Shown: positions 34,396-45,369 of the stretch, in pieces
Position numbering within the stretch: position 1 is the first letter of the stretch
How the letters are laid out: each line of letters opens with the position of its first letter
NCBI RefSeq assembly: GCF_030272615.1
Contig: NC_081406.1
Location: 143,585,041-143,649,040 of the forward strand
From: Cryptomeria japonica
Lineage: Eukaryota; Streptophyta; Pinopsida; Cupressales; Cupressaceae
Direction: 5' to 3'
Length of the DNA: 64,000 nucleotides
Translations under genes and position numbers: made by a program
Notes under the pieces: model-generated
Seen by the model: the letters and a program-made list of their open reading frames with translations, nothing else
Told to the model about the DNA's origin: nothing
Database searches by the model: none

Positions 34396-37300
34396 GCCTT
34401 GATAGCTAAAATTGAGGTAAAAGATGAATGGATAATTGATTCTGGATCCTCACATCATATGACAAGAGACAAAGGAAAATTCTTGAACTTTCAAGAATAC
34501 AATGACGGTTTAGTAAGATTTGGAGATGACAAAGCTTGTCAGATCAAAGGTAAGGGTTCAATATCTCTTGATGGTAAACATAACACTGACAATGTCTACT
34601 ATGTTGAAGGATTAAAGCATAATCTTTTGAGTGTTGGTCAACTAGTTGAAAAAGGATTTCAGTTACAATTTAAGAATGGAAAATGCAAAATCATGAACAA
34701 AACTAGTTTAGAAATTGCAACCGATAATCAGACTAGAGGTAATATCTTTCATTTGAATAATAGTGAGAAAACATGTTTGATTGCACATATAGATGAAAGT
34801 TGGCTATGACATAAAAGACTCTGTCATGTAAACTTTGATTGCATTGTAAAAATCAGTACTACTAAGGCAGTTAGAGATTTACCTAAAATTGTCAAACCTC
34901 ACAATACAATATGTAAAGAATGTCAATTTGGAAAACAGGTTAGAGCTAGTTTCAAAAGTATTCTAGAAAAATCTAATAATGCTCTTGATTTAATTCACAC
35001 TGATTTATGTGGTCCAGCTAGAACTAAAAGCTTACAAGGTGATAGCTATTTCATGCTAATCATTGATGACTATTCTAGAATGTGTTGGGTTACTTTTCTC
35101 AGAGAAAAATCAGAAGCACTTGGAAAGTTCAAACTGTTCAAAGCAATGGTTGAAAATGAAACCGGTAAGAAAATCAAATATTTAAGATCAGATCAAGGAG
35201 GAGAATTCACATCTAAGGAGTTTAATACATTCTATGAAGTGAATGGAATTAGAAGACAACTATCAGCACCCTGAACACCTCGGCAAAATGGAGTTGTTGA
35301 AAAGAAAAACAGAACTATCATGGATGCTGCTAGAAGTATGTTATCAGAAGCAAATCTACCACATGTATATTGGAGAGAGGCAGTAAGTACAACAGTCTAT
35401 ACATTCAACAAAGTTCACATCAAAGGTGAAAAACTGGTAAGACCCCTCATGAACTATGGTTTGGTATCACTCCTACTCTTAAATATTTCAGAATATTTTG
35501 AAGCAAATGCTACATTAGAAGAGATGAGTATATTGGAAAATTTGATCCTAGAAGTGATGAAGGTATATTTCTTGGTTATTCATCTAAAAGTAAAGCATAT
35601 AGATGTTTTAATAAGAGATTGCAGAAAATTGTTGAAAATACAAATGTAAAGATTGATGAACAATTCAGAGGAACTTCAAGGTACATAGATTCTGAACCGG
35701 CAACATAAATTCTAATAAATGAACCTACACTGAATCTACTGGTACATATTGAAGATCCAGTTACACCGGTATCATCTAAAAATTCCACTGTGACTGAGGA
35801 ACAACAGCAAACAAAGACACCCCGGTATATAAGATTGAATCATTCTGAAGATCAGATAATTGGAAACAAATACAAAGGAGTTATGACAAGAAGAAGATTG
35901 GCAAATGAAGAGGTATGTCTTATTTCTCAAATTGAACCATCATCAATTAATGAGACATGTGAAGATAAATATTGGACTAAAGCTATGGAAGAAGAATTAG
36001 AGCAAATTGAGAAAAATAACACTTGGACATTAGTTCCCCGACCTAAAGACAAAAATGTAATTGGAACAAAATGGATATTTAGAAACAAACTTAATGAAAA
36101 TGGAAAAAGTATCAGAAATAAAGCAAGACTAGTGTGTAAGGGATATTCTCAAAAGGAAGGAATTGACTATAATGAGACCTTTGCACCGATAGCTAGAGTT
36201 GAGGCAATTAGATTGTTTTTGGCCTTTTCAGCACATAAGAACTACAAAGTATATCAAATGGATATTAAATGTGCATTTCTGAATGGAGATCTTGAGGATG
36301 AAGTTTACATTGAACAACTCGATGGATTTTATTTGACAGATGACAAAGATATGGTTTGCAGGTTAAAAAAAGCTTTGTATGGATTAAAGCAAGCCCCAAG
36401 AGCTTGGTATGCAAGATTAGATAAGTATCTTCTAAAAATTATTTTTTCTAAAGGTAATGCTGACAGTAACTTATACTACAAAGTGACTGATGATGACATC
36501 TTAGCTGTAGAAGTTTTGGTTGATGATATAGTATTTTGAGGAGAAGGTGGATTGTGTAAAGACTTTTCTATCAAAATGCAGCAAGAATTTGAAATGTCTA
36601 TGATTGGTGAAATAAGATTCTTTTTAGGATTGCAGATTTCACAGACTAAAAAAGGTATATTTTTTAGTCAATCAAAATACTTAAAAGAGTTACTTAGGAA
36701 ATTTGGGATGGAGAACTGTAAACCGGTAAGCACACGTATGACTACAAATGACAAACTATCTTTAAGAGATGAATCTACACCAGTTAATCCAACAAGGTAC
36801 AAATCTATGATAGGAGGTTTATTGTATTTAACACAAACAAGACCTGATATCATGAATGCAGTATGTATTGTTTCAAGATTTCAGAGTAATCCTAGAGAAA
36901 ATCATGAATCAGCTGTAAAAAAGATTTTCCAGTACTTACAAGGCACTACAAATCTTGGATTATGGTATCCTAGAAATGAAAACTTTGACCTATGTGCATA
37001 CATGGATGCAAATTGGACAGGAGATGTGGATGACAGAAAAAACACCACCGGAAGAGCATTTTTTCTTGGAAACAGATTAGTTTCTTGGTTGAGTAAGAAA
37101 CAAAGTTGTACATCTTTATCAACAACAGAATCAGAATATGTTGCAGCAACAACTAACTGTACACAGGTAGTTTGACTTAAACAAATGTTGAAAGACTTGA
37201 AGGTAAAATGCAAAGAACCTATAAATATTTATTGTGATAACACAGCAGCAATTGATATATCTAAGAATCTAGTATTACATTCTAAAACAAAACATGTCTC

Positions 37301-37469
37301 TATCAAACTGAATTTTCTAAGGGAAAAAGATGAAGCAAAAGAAATACAACTGGTTTATGTGAATACTAAAGAACAACTTGCATATATTTTAACTAAACCT
37401 TTGCCTAAGGAGACTTTTGAGTATCTTAGAGAACAGCTTGGGGTCATACCCCCACCAGTAGACACTTAG
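34396..37469 (+). pseudogene. E2 pol: protease, integrase, reverse transcriptase, RNase H
   Basis: Frame 1 to about 35440, then frame 0. Protease: WIIDSGSSHHMT (34429). GAG-pre-integrase: NVYYVEGLKHNLLSVGQLVE (34591). Integrase: HHCC ending CKECQFGKQ (34915), with Asp in HTDLCGP (35000), Asp in RSDQGGEFTS (35191) and Glu in NGVVEKKNRT (35288). [17 protein letters not shown] (36063), [20 protein letters not shown] (36253), [14 protein letters not shown] (36382) and LVDDIVF (36517), where the usual YVDD reads LVDD. RNase H: YMDANWTGD (36999), TTESEYVAAT (37124), YCDNTAAID (37234). Stops lie at 34807, 35272, 35706, 36537 and 37173. Reaction: copying element RNA into cDNA and inserting it; this copy cannot encode it whole. 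Confidence 0.93.
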
Positions 37470-37819
37470 AGGGTTGATGTCTGTCATCAACCGACAGAAT
37501 TAACAGAGACATATTCTTACTCCGGCTTTGATGAGGAAGTTACTTCTCAGTGGGAGTAGTTGGTATAGTGAAATTGGTTGGTATTTTTTGTATGTAATAA
37601 TTGGTATGTTGTAACTTTGGCATTTGATGTCAAAGGGGGAGAGATACCTATGGAAAAACACATTATCTTGGTACAGAAAAACATAAAGAAACTCATGTTA
37701 CTCTCAGGGGGAGAGATTGTTACTTTAGGGAGATTGTTGGTTTTGATACTTGGCATTTCTGTTTTGGCACTTTGATGGTTTTTCCATCTTGTGTTGCCAT
37801 CAATGCCAAAGGGGGAGAT
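37470..37819 (+). other. E2 3' untranslated segment with three purine tracts
   Basis: AAAGGGGGAGAG at 37632-37643, AGGGGGAGAGA at 37706-37716 and AAAGGGGGAGA at 37808-37818. The last adjoins the LTR start and is the likely functional polypurine tract. Repeated tracts of this kind are known in SIRE-type elements. Confidence 0.8.
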
Positions 37820-38832
37820 TGTTGGTATTTTGGTATGGTTTTGTCATTGATGTCAACACCTACTAAAAACACTTTTGAGATCCAACAAACATTCACCGGC
37901 AAGCAAGTAACTATTGCATAGTTACTAGTATATGGTACACCAGCGAGATATAATGATCACGGACACTTGGAATGGCATGGAAAACACTTGGTAATGTTGA
38001 AGACATCGTGTGAAAATCTTATCTTGGAGAATTGATCATTGGTATATTCATATTTACATATTTGATTCTACCAGCAAATAGGTCCAGGGTTATCCAGGGT
38101 TACACCGACAGGTTTATCTTTTCCACATCAGCATGGCACGCTATGGAGATGATTAATTAATGTTGTAAATGCATTAAACTGACATGTTCAATTGGTTATT
38201 GCATCGGATATTATATTATTTGTAAAATATTTTTATTGTAATATCTTGTAGAGCCGACCTACTAAAATTGGTCTTAGGTTATGGTATAAATGTAAGATCT
38301 TAATTGTAAGATCAAGTGTGGAATGCGAAGAAGGTATATTGTGAAGGGATATGCGAGATTAAACAGAGCTATACACGAAAACATCATTTGAAAGTGAAGC
38401 TAGGTTTTTGTGAAGGCATATTAGCATTACATCGGTACTAAATCCAGCATATGAAGATGCTATTTTAAGCAATACATTTTTATTGGATTTAATCATCCAA
38501 TTGTAGTCAGTGTGACTCCCATTTGTGTTTCAGCAGTGAGCTCTAGGCGCTTGGCCTTTCTGTATGTGCATACCCCATTTATGTACACTTACTATCTGCA
38601 GTAGTATCATTTGATTGTGGGTAAGGTTTCCCATCGTGGTTTTTCCCCTTACAAGGTTTCCACGTACAAATATTGGTGTCATGTGTTGTGGATGATTTTA
38701 TCTTTTGGTTTCATGCATTAATCTTTACCGGTATTGCATTTATCTGTTACATTTGTCCACCGATATAACAGACTGTCTCACTGGTATTAAAGGAGTAATT
38801 GATTAAGTTATTTTTGGTTTAAATTTTTAGAC
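37820..38832 (+). repeat. E2 LTR unit a (3'-truncated)
   Basis: Starts TGTTGGTATTTTGG and breaks off in tttttagacaac, before the C-run and terminal CCTAACA. Confidence 0.93.
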
Positions 38833-39161
38833 AACCGACAGAATTAACAAAGATATATTCTTACTCCGGCTTTGATGAGGAAGCTACTTCTCAGGGGGAG
38901 TAGTTGGTATAGTGAAATTGGTTGGTATTTTGTATGTAATAATTGGTATGTTGTAACTTTGGCATTTGATGTCAAAGGGGGAGAGATATCTATGGAAAAA
39001 CACATTATCTTGGTACAGAAAAACATAAAGAAACTCACGTTACTCTCAGGGCGAGAGATTGTTACTTTAGGGAGATTGTTGGTTTTGATACTTGACATTT
39101 CTGTTTTGGCACTTTGATGGTTTTTCCATCTTGTGTTGCCATCAATGCCAAAGGGGGAGAT

Positions 39162-40174
39162 TGTTGGTATTTTGGTATGGTTTTGTCATTGATGTCAGCA
39201 CCTACTAAAAACACTTTTGAGATCCAGCAAACATTCACCGGCAAGCAAGTAACTATTGCATAGTTATCGGTATATGGTACACCGGCAGGATATAATGATC
39301 ACCGGCACTTGGAATGACATGGAAGACACTTGGTAATGTCAAAGACATCGTGTGGACATCTTATCTTGGAGAATTGATCATTGGTATATTCATATTTGCA
39401 TATTTGCTTTTATCGGCAAATAGGTCCAACGTTATCCGAGGTTACACTAGCAGGTTTATCTTTTCCAGATCAGCATGGCATGCTATGGAGATGATTAATT
39501 AATGTTGTAAATGCATTAAGCCAGCATGTTCAATCGGTTATTGCATCGGATATTATATTGTTTGTAAAATATTTTTATTGTAATATCTTGTAGAGTCGAC
39601 CTACTAAAATTGGTCTTAGGTTATGGTATAAATGTAAGATCTTAATTGTAATATCAAGTGTGGAATGCGAAGAAGGTATATTGTGAAGGGATATGCGAGA
39701 TTAAACAGAGCTATACACGAAGACATCATTTGAAAGTGAAGCTAGGTTTTTGTGAAGGCATATTAGCATTACATCGGTACTGAATCCAGTATATGAAAAT
39801 GCTATTTTAAGCAGTACATTTTTATTGGATTTAATCATCCGATTGTAGTCAGTGTGACTCCCATTTGTGTTTGAGCAGTGAGCTCTAGGCGCTTGGTCTT
39901 TCTGCATGTGCATACCCCATTTATGTACACTTACTATCTGCAGTAGTATCATCTGATTGTGGGTAAGGTTTCCCATCGTGGTTTTTCCCCTTACAGGGTT
40001 TCCACGTACAAATATTGGTGTCATGTGTTGTGGATGATTTTATCTTTTGGTTGCATGCATTAATCTTTACTGGTATTGCATTTATCTGTTAAATCTGTCA
40101 TTCGATATAACAGACTGTCTCACAGGTATTAAAGGAGTAATTGATTAAGTTATTTTTGGTTTAAAGTTTTAGAC
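39162..40174 (+). repeat. E2 LTR unit b (3'-truncated)
   Basis: Same start and same truncation point (gttttagacaac) as unit a. The shared breakpoint shows that the second junction arose by amplification of the first. Confidence 0.93.
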
Positions 40175-40503
40175 AACCAACAGAATTAACAGAGATATAT
40201 TCTTACTCCGGCTTTGATGAGGAAGCTACTTATCAAGGGGAGTAGTTGGTATAGTGAAATTGGTTGGTATTTTGTATGTAATACTTGGTATGTTGTAACT
40301 TTGGCATTTGATGTCAAAGGGGGAGAGATATCTATGGAAAAACACATTATCTTGGTACAGAAAAACATAAAGAAACTCACGTTACTCTCAGGGCGAGAGA
40401 TTGTTACTTTAGGGAGATTGTTGGTTTTGATACTTGACATTTCTGTTTTCGCACTTTGATGGTTTTTCCATCTTGTGTTGCCATCAATGCCAAAGGGGGA
40501 GAT

Positions 40504-41567
40504 TGTTGGTATTTTGGTATGGTTTTGTCATTGATGTCAACACCTACTAAAAACACTTTTGAGATCCAGCAAACATTCACCGGCAAGCAAGTAACTATTG
40601 CACAGTTACCGGTATATGGTACACCGGCAGGATATAATGATCACCGGCACTTGGAATGGCATGGAAGACACTTGGTAATGTTGAAGACATCGTGTGGACA
40701 TCTTATCTTGGAGAATTGATCATTGGTATATTCATATTTGCATATTTGCTTTTACCAGCAAATAGGTCCAGGGTTATCCAGGGTTACACCGGCAAGTTTA
40801 TCTTTTCCAGATCAGCATGACATGCTATGGAGATGATTAATTAATGTTGTAAATGCATTAAGCCGGCATGTTCAATCGGTTATTGCATCAGATATTATAT
40901 TGTTTGTAAAATATTTTTATTGTAATATCTTGTAGAGCCGACCTACTAAAATTGGTCTTAGGTTATGGTATAAATGTAAGATCTTAATTGTAAGATCAAG
41001 TGTGGAATGTGAAGAAGGTATATTGTGAAGGGATATGCGAGATTAAACAAAGCTATACACAAAGACATCATTTGAAAGTGAAGCTAGGTTTCTGTGAAGG
41101 CATATTAGCATTACATCGGTACTGAATCCAGCATATGAAGATGTTATTTTAAGCAGTACATTCTTATTGGATTTAATCATCCAATTGTAGTTAGTGTGAC
41201 TCCCATTTGTGTTTGAGCAGTGAGCTCTAGGCGCTTGGCCTTTCTGCATTTGCATACCCCATTTATGTACACTTACTATCTGCAGTAGTATGATCTGATT
41301 GTGGGTAAGGTTTCCCATCATGGTTTTTCCCCTTACAGGGTTTCCACATACAAATATTGGTGCCATGTGTTGTGGATGATTTTATCTTTTGGTTTCATGC
41401 ATTAATCTTTACCGGTATTGCATTTATCTGTTAAATTTGTCCACCGATATAACAGACTGTCTCACCGGTATTAAAGCAGTAATTGATTAAGTTATTTTTG
41501 GTTTAAAGTTTTAGACAACTGATTCACCCCCCCCCCCCCCCCTCTCAGTTGTCCTCGGGACCTAACA
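40504..41567 (+). repeat. E2 3' LTR (complete)
   Basis: 1064 bp, preceded by aaagggggagat, ends CCTCGGGACCTAACA and is followed by the target duplication acaaa. A C-run of about 16 lies at 41527-41542. Confidence 0.95.
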
Positions 41568-41572
41568 ACAAA

Positions 41573-42530
41573 ATGGGTAGAAGCTCGTGCCATGACACAT
41601 GCAAGAGATAATAAGGTAGCTGAGTTTCTTTATGAGGAGATATTTACAAGATATGAAGTACCAAGGGAAATTGTCTCAGACCAGGGACCTCAATTTACTT
41701 CAACATTGATAAAGGCTTTGGTCAATGAGTACAATATAAGGCACCTAAAATCTACTCCATATCATCCACAGGCTAATGGACAAGTAGAAGTTACAAATAG
41801 AGAGTTTTAGGCTATTCTTACAAAAACAATGTCTATTCACAAAAAAGATTGGTCTCACCGGCTTTTAGAAGCAATTTGGGCATATAGAATAACTTGGAAA
41901 ACACCAATTGGTTTCACATCTTTTGAGATGGTTTATGGCAAAACAACAGTGATGCTTATTGAATTTGAGCATAAAACCCCGAGGATAGCTTTGCAATTAA
42001 ATATGACATTGTCTGAAGCACAGAAAGAATGCATTCAACAATTAAATGCTCTAGATGAATGGAGAAAGATAGATGTTCAACAAACAGAATTGATTCATAA
42101 TCAAAGAGCAAAATGGAATGATAAATATATCAGGGAAAAGAAATTCAAAGTTGGTGACTGGGCACTGCTGTATGATTCCAGATATAAAGATGCTATGGGA
42201 AAGCTTGAAACCAGATGGTTAGGTCCGTATGAGATAGAAGAAGTTTTCTAGAATGGAGTTGTTCGTTTATCCACAATTGATCCTGTTTGATTTAAACTCT
42301 TAGTAAATGGTCACCGACTACATCTATATCATAAGCCAGCTACTAAAGAAGAGTTCCTACAACAGTTTGCTCCACAAAGTGACATAGAGGTTCCTGTAGC
42401 AACTCACAAGGTTCCTGCAGCAACTAACAATGAGCTTGCAGCAACTCCTCAGCTTCCTGTTGTAATTGAGCAAGGTAATAAAGGTAACGTTCCTGCAGCC
42501 TCTGCAGTGAACATATTTGCCGCTTCATAA
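41573..42530 (+). pseudogene. E1 integrase, C-terminal part
   Basis: Picks up the frame broken at 24305. It has the second catalytic Asp in IVSDQGPQFTS (41672) and the Glu in HPQANGQVEVTNREF (41764-41808), then SHRLLEAIWAYRITWKTPIG and FKVGDWALLYDSRYKDAMGK. The family's C-terminal strand motif RWLGPYEIEEVF (42213) follows. No chromodomain follows; the tail repeats Pro-Ala-Ala-Thr. In-frame stops lie at 41808, 42249 and 42288, and the frame closes at 42528. Together with 23791-24305 this gives a complete D, D, E set. Confidence 0.92.
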
Positions 42531-43007
42531 TAAAATATTTCCATATTATATGGAAATATTCTTCTCCGTACATAAAATCTCATCCATGACATTCCATCCC
42601 ACATTCTTACCTGTCATTTCACTTCATTTCGCCATCATTTTCGTACAATTGCAGGTACGTGTATATTGTGTTTTATTTTAATTATGCATTTATTAGTTCA
42701 TTATGATTATATCCTATTTAAATCTGCTCCACTACCCGAAATCTTGTCAGCTTGTGTGGACACGTGCTAGGTTAAGTTGGGGGGGGGGGGGGGTGTTTTA
42801 TGGTTCGGTTTCCAAAGTGATTAATTATCAGTCGTTTTCGGTACTCTGAATTGATTTTTTTTCCATCATTGCTTATTATGCTATTATTTCACGCAAGCGA
42901 ATAATAAATTTTGTCGCTAGAATTGAGATATGTAAGGGAATTTCAATTTAGCAAGTCTGTCAGATATTTTGTTTCAACTACAGAGAGAAAAAATAGCAGA
43001 GTAAGAG
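42531..43007 (+). other. E1 segment between pol and additional ORF, with a 15-base G-run
   Basis: No coding content. The run of 15 G at 42779-42793, in the context taagtt-G-run-tgt, sits where Athila/Tat elements carry an internal purine tract. Confidence 0.65.
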
Positions 43008-45255
43008 ATGGGTGGTGATCCAGTTCATCATGAGCCAACAGTTCATGAAGTGTTGTTGTAGGATGCTCTTTGTGAGCATTATTTCAAACACCACGGCTGG
43101 TTAGATTACTTCTTGAAAATCAGGGATTATAACAAAGAAATTGCTGTAGAATTTATGCATTCCTTTAATGAAGGAGAAGCTACAGTTAAAGGTTTGAGGG
43201 TTATTGCTACGAAGCAGCGAATAGCAGAAGTAACGGGGTTGCCGTAGGAAGGAGAGCTATTTCCAGAATCAAAAGATGCAAGGAGCGCCAGGGCAGAGTT
43301 CACAATTCCCACGGATGGACCCTTAATGGTGGATAAACAAGGAACTAGAAGCGTTTCTCTACCAGCACATTGGCCTCAAGTAGCTTTGTATGTTATGAAA
43401 TACATTACATGTGAAGGGCGATATTCAAATCTGCATTCACCTCATTTTAAATTACTTAGTCATCTGCGGCATGGCCGACGAGTGAATTTTCCTAATTTCT
43501 TATACCACCTCATTTCTACATGCGCTAAGGAGACGCGAAAAAATGGAAATCACTTCGTTAGCCATCATGGATTGGTTAAGCTACTTGTACAGTGATGCTT
43601 GAGAGATGTTTCACAAATGGAATGGGGTGTATTTGAGGATATACAACAATTTAGGGTTGAAGATGCCCCTATTGCAGATAACCCGCCAGTTGAAGAAGAA
43701 AATGTTGCAGAACCCTCTTCCCCCGTAGTTGCTACAGATGAGGATTTGCTTGTTGCTGAAGAAGCCACGATTATTATGGAGGAAAAGACAACAGAATCAA
43801 GTGAAGAACAACCCTCTACTTCTCTTCAAGGAGATTCGCCATTTCTACGAAGGAAGGGAAAAGAGTTGGAAAGGGATGAAACAGATGAAGAACTCATGAC
43901 CCAGCCGTAGGTAACTCAGATTCCTCCTGCGGCCAAGAGGCGTAGGACAAAAATAAAAACTCCTGCAGCAATTGAAGCGACTCATGTAGCCATTCCAAAA
44001 GTTTATGTAAGGAGAACACGTAGCAAGACACAAAAGACTCATCCTGTCGGTAATCCGACAGAGGTTATTACAGTGGAAACTTTAGAAGAAGGAAGCCCTG
44101 CAGATATTGAAATTCAAGAAGAAGGAAGCCCTGCGAAGGATGAAATCCAAGAAAATGTTGCTAAGGATAAATTAGCAAATCTTGTTTTTGAGGCACAACA
44201 ATTTGAAGGAACTGTTGAAGATATTCTACAGCAGCCTGAAGAAAATATTGGAGAGATGCCAGCACAGATTGAGGAGTTTATTGAGGAAATCCCATGGTCT
44301 AAGGTAGCACCTATTAGACCTCCTTCATCCCTAAGTAGTTTATCTATTGCTTTAACATTTTATAGACAATGGGAAATAGAGAGGGCTAGGTTGCAAGGGA
44401 TTATTAATAAACAACAAAAAGAAATTGAAAAGAGAGATAATAGAATTGAGGAATTAGAGGCTAAGGTGGAAATAATTTCTAGTATGGTTCCTGAGTTGAT
44501 TCAGTGTAGGTCACCTCCAAAAGTTTATGCAATACACTTGAAAGAGCGGTATCTGAACTTCAAATTAAACCGCATTATTAGGGACCTTAGCCCCTCCTTA
44601 GAAACACCTGAAGAATTCTTTTATGCTTACCAAACCTCTCCACATGCAGTGAAGACTATGTGAATTATACTTACATAACTATGATGTACCCTCAGACAGA
44701 GAGTGAAAACTTTTATTGTATATTGGGGATATCCATATCAAAGCTTTAGTGTCATGGATCCAAAATGAGATTATCATGGGGGCACAAGTCAAGGAGTATG
44801 AAAAATTAGAGTTTGACTGTCCATTACCATTAAGGAGGGAATCAGAAGCACCAAGAGTTCTTTATTATGATTGGCAGAAGTTACTGGTAAGAGATGATGT
44901 TAGAAAATTAGTGCTTCCAATGAGGGAGGAAGTCTGTCAAGCATATGAGCATTTGATTCAGACTGACAAGATAGCTACAATAGAAGGGTTAACTCAGCGC
45001 TGGAATAATCTACCGGAACAGTTAAAATAAGGAGAACCTTATTCACTACAAAATTTTCATGCAGCCATGCAAAGAGCCCCCAGATACATACAGTTAGGCA
45101 GGGAGAAAGCCAACAACTGGCTACCAATGATCTTTCAACCCCCAATCCTTATGTGGCCGCTTTTGGCATGTCAGCCTATGAAGCAGAACTATGATGCAGT
45201 CACAGAAGAAACGGCTAGATGGTCCAGGCTGGAAAAAATGAAAGGATTTTATTGA
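43008..45255 (+). pseudogene. E1 additional ORF (aORF) downstream of pol
   Basis: From ATG 43008 in frame 0 to 44663, then frame 1 to 45255. The N-terminal domain includes LDYFLKIRDYNKEIAVEFMH, RIAEVTGLP and HFKLLSHLRHGRRVNFPNFL, and ends FVSHHGLVKLLV (about 43590). An acidic Glu/Pro/Thr-rich linker, a basic patch KRRRTK (43933) and a long coiled coil follow (IINKQQKEIEKRDNRIEELE, about 44400-44480). Then comes a C-terminal domain with LPLRRESEAPRVLYYDWQKL. Stops include positions near 43059, 43245, 43593 and 43908. Such 3' ORFs occur in Athila/Tat elements. I see no signal peptide or membrane span, so 'envelope-like' is not supported here. The role is unknown. Confidence 0.8.
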
Positions 45256-45356
45256 AACTTGGCTTCAGGGGGAACGGGTCAGGGCACCATTGGTGATATG
45301 AGAGTTACTGCAAGAGTCGTACATTTTCCTTTTGCTGTAGGATCAACAAACTCTTA

Positions 45357-45369
45357 AAGTTGAGGGGCA
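45357..45369 (+). other. E1 polypurine tract
   Basis: AAGTTGAGGGGCA immediately precedes the 3' LTR (which begins CGATAAG; the 5' LTR has TGATAAG). Confidence 0.7.

Larger units (their letters stand above)
24306..41567 (+). mobile_element. E2: SIRE-like Ty1/copia element, with E3 inside its 5' LTR
   Basis: A 5-bp target duplication acaaa flanks it exactly (24301-24305 and 41568-41572). The order is 5' LTR (split by E3), Met-tRNA primer site, gag-pol, a 3' untranslated segment with several purine tracts, then three tandem LTR units. Without E3 it is about 9.4 kb. GAG-INT-RT-RH order identifies copia. Long LTRs and multiple AAAGGGGGAGA tracts resemble the SIRE/Maximus lineage. Gag-pol has eight stops and one frameshift. 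Confidence 0.93.
37489..41567 (+). repeat. Tandem triplication of [3' untranslated segment + LTR]
   Basis: Three units start at aaccgacagaattaac-like positions 37489, 38833 and 40175 (periods 1344 and 1342). Each has about 331 bp of post-pol sequence with purine tracts, then an LTR. LTRs one and two (37820-38832, 39162-40174) lack their last 50-55 bases and join the next unit at a shared CAAC. Only the third (40504-41567) is complete. Confidence 0.95.

Noticed and set aside
37489-41567. Three separate copia insertions next to each other
   Set aside because: Only one outer TSD exists, and the internal junctions are identical and join LTR to post-pol sequence, which independent insertions would not do.
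43008-45255. Calling the E1 extra ORF an envelope gene
   Set aside because: No signal peptide, transmembrane segment or glycoprotein-like cysteine pattern is visible; coiled coil and acidic linker alone do not support it.
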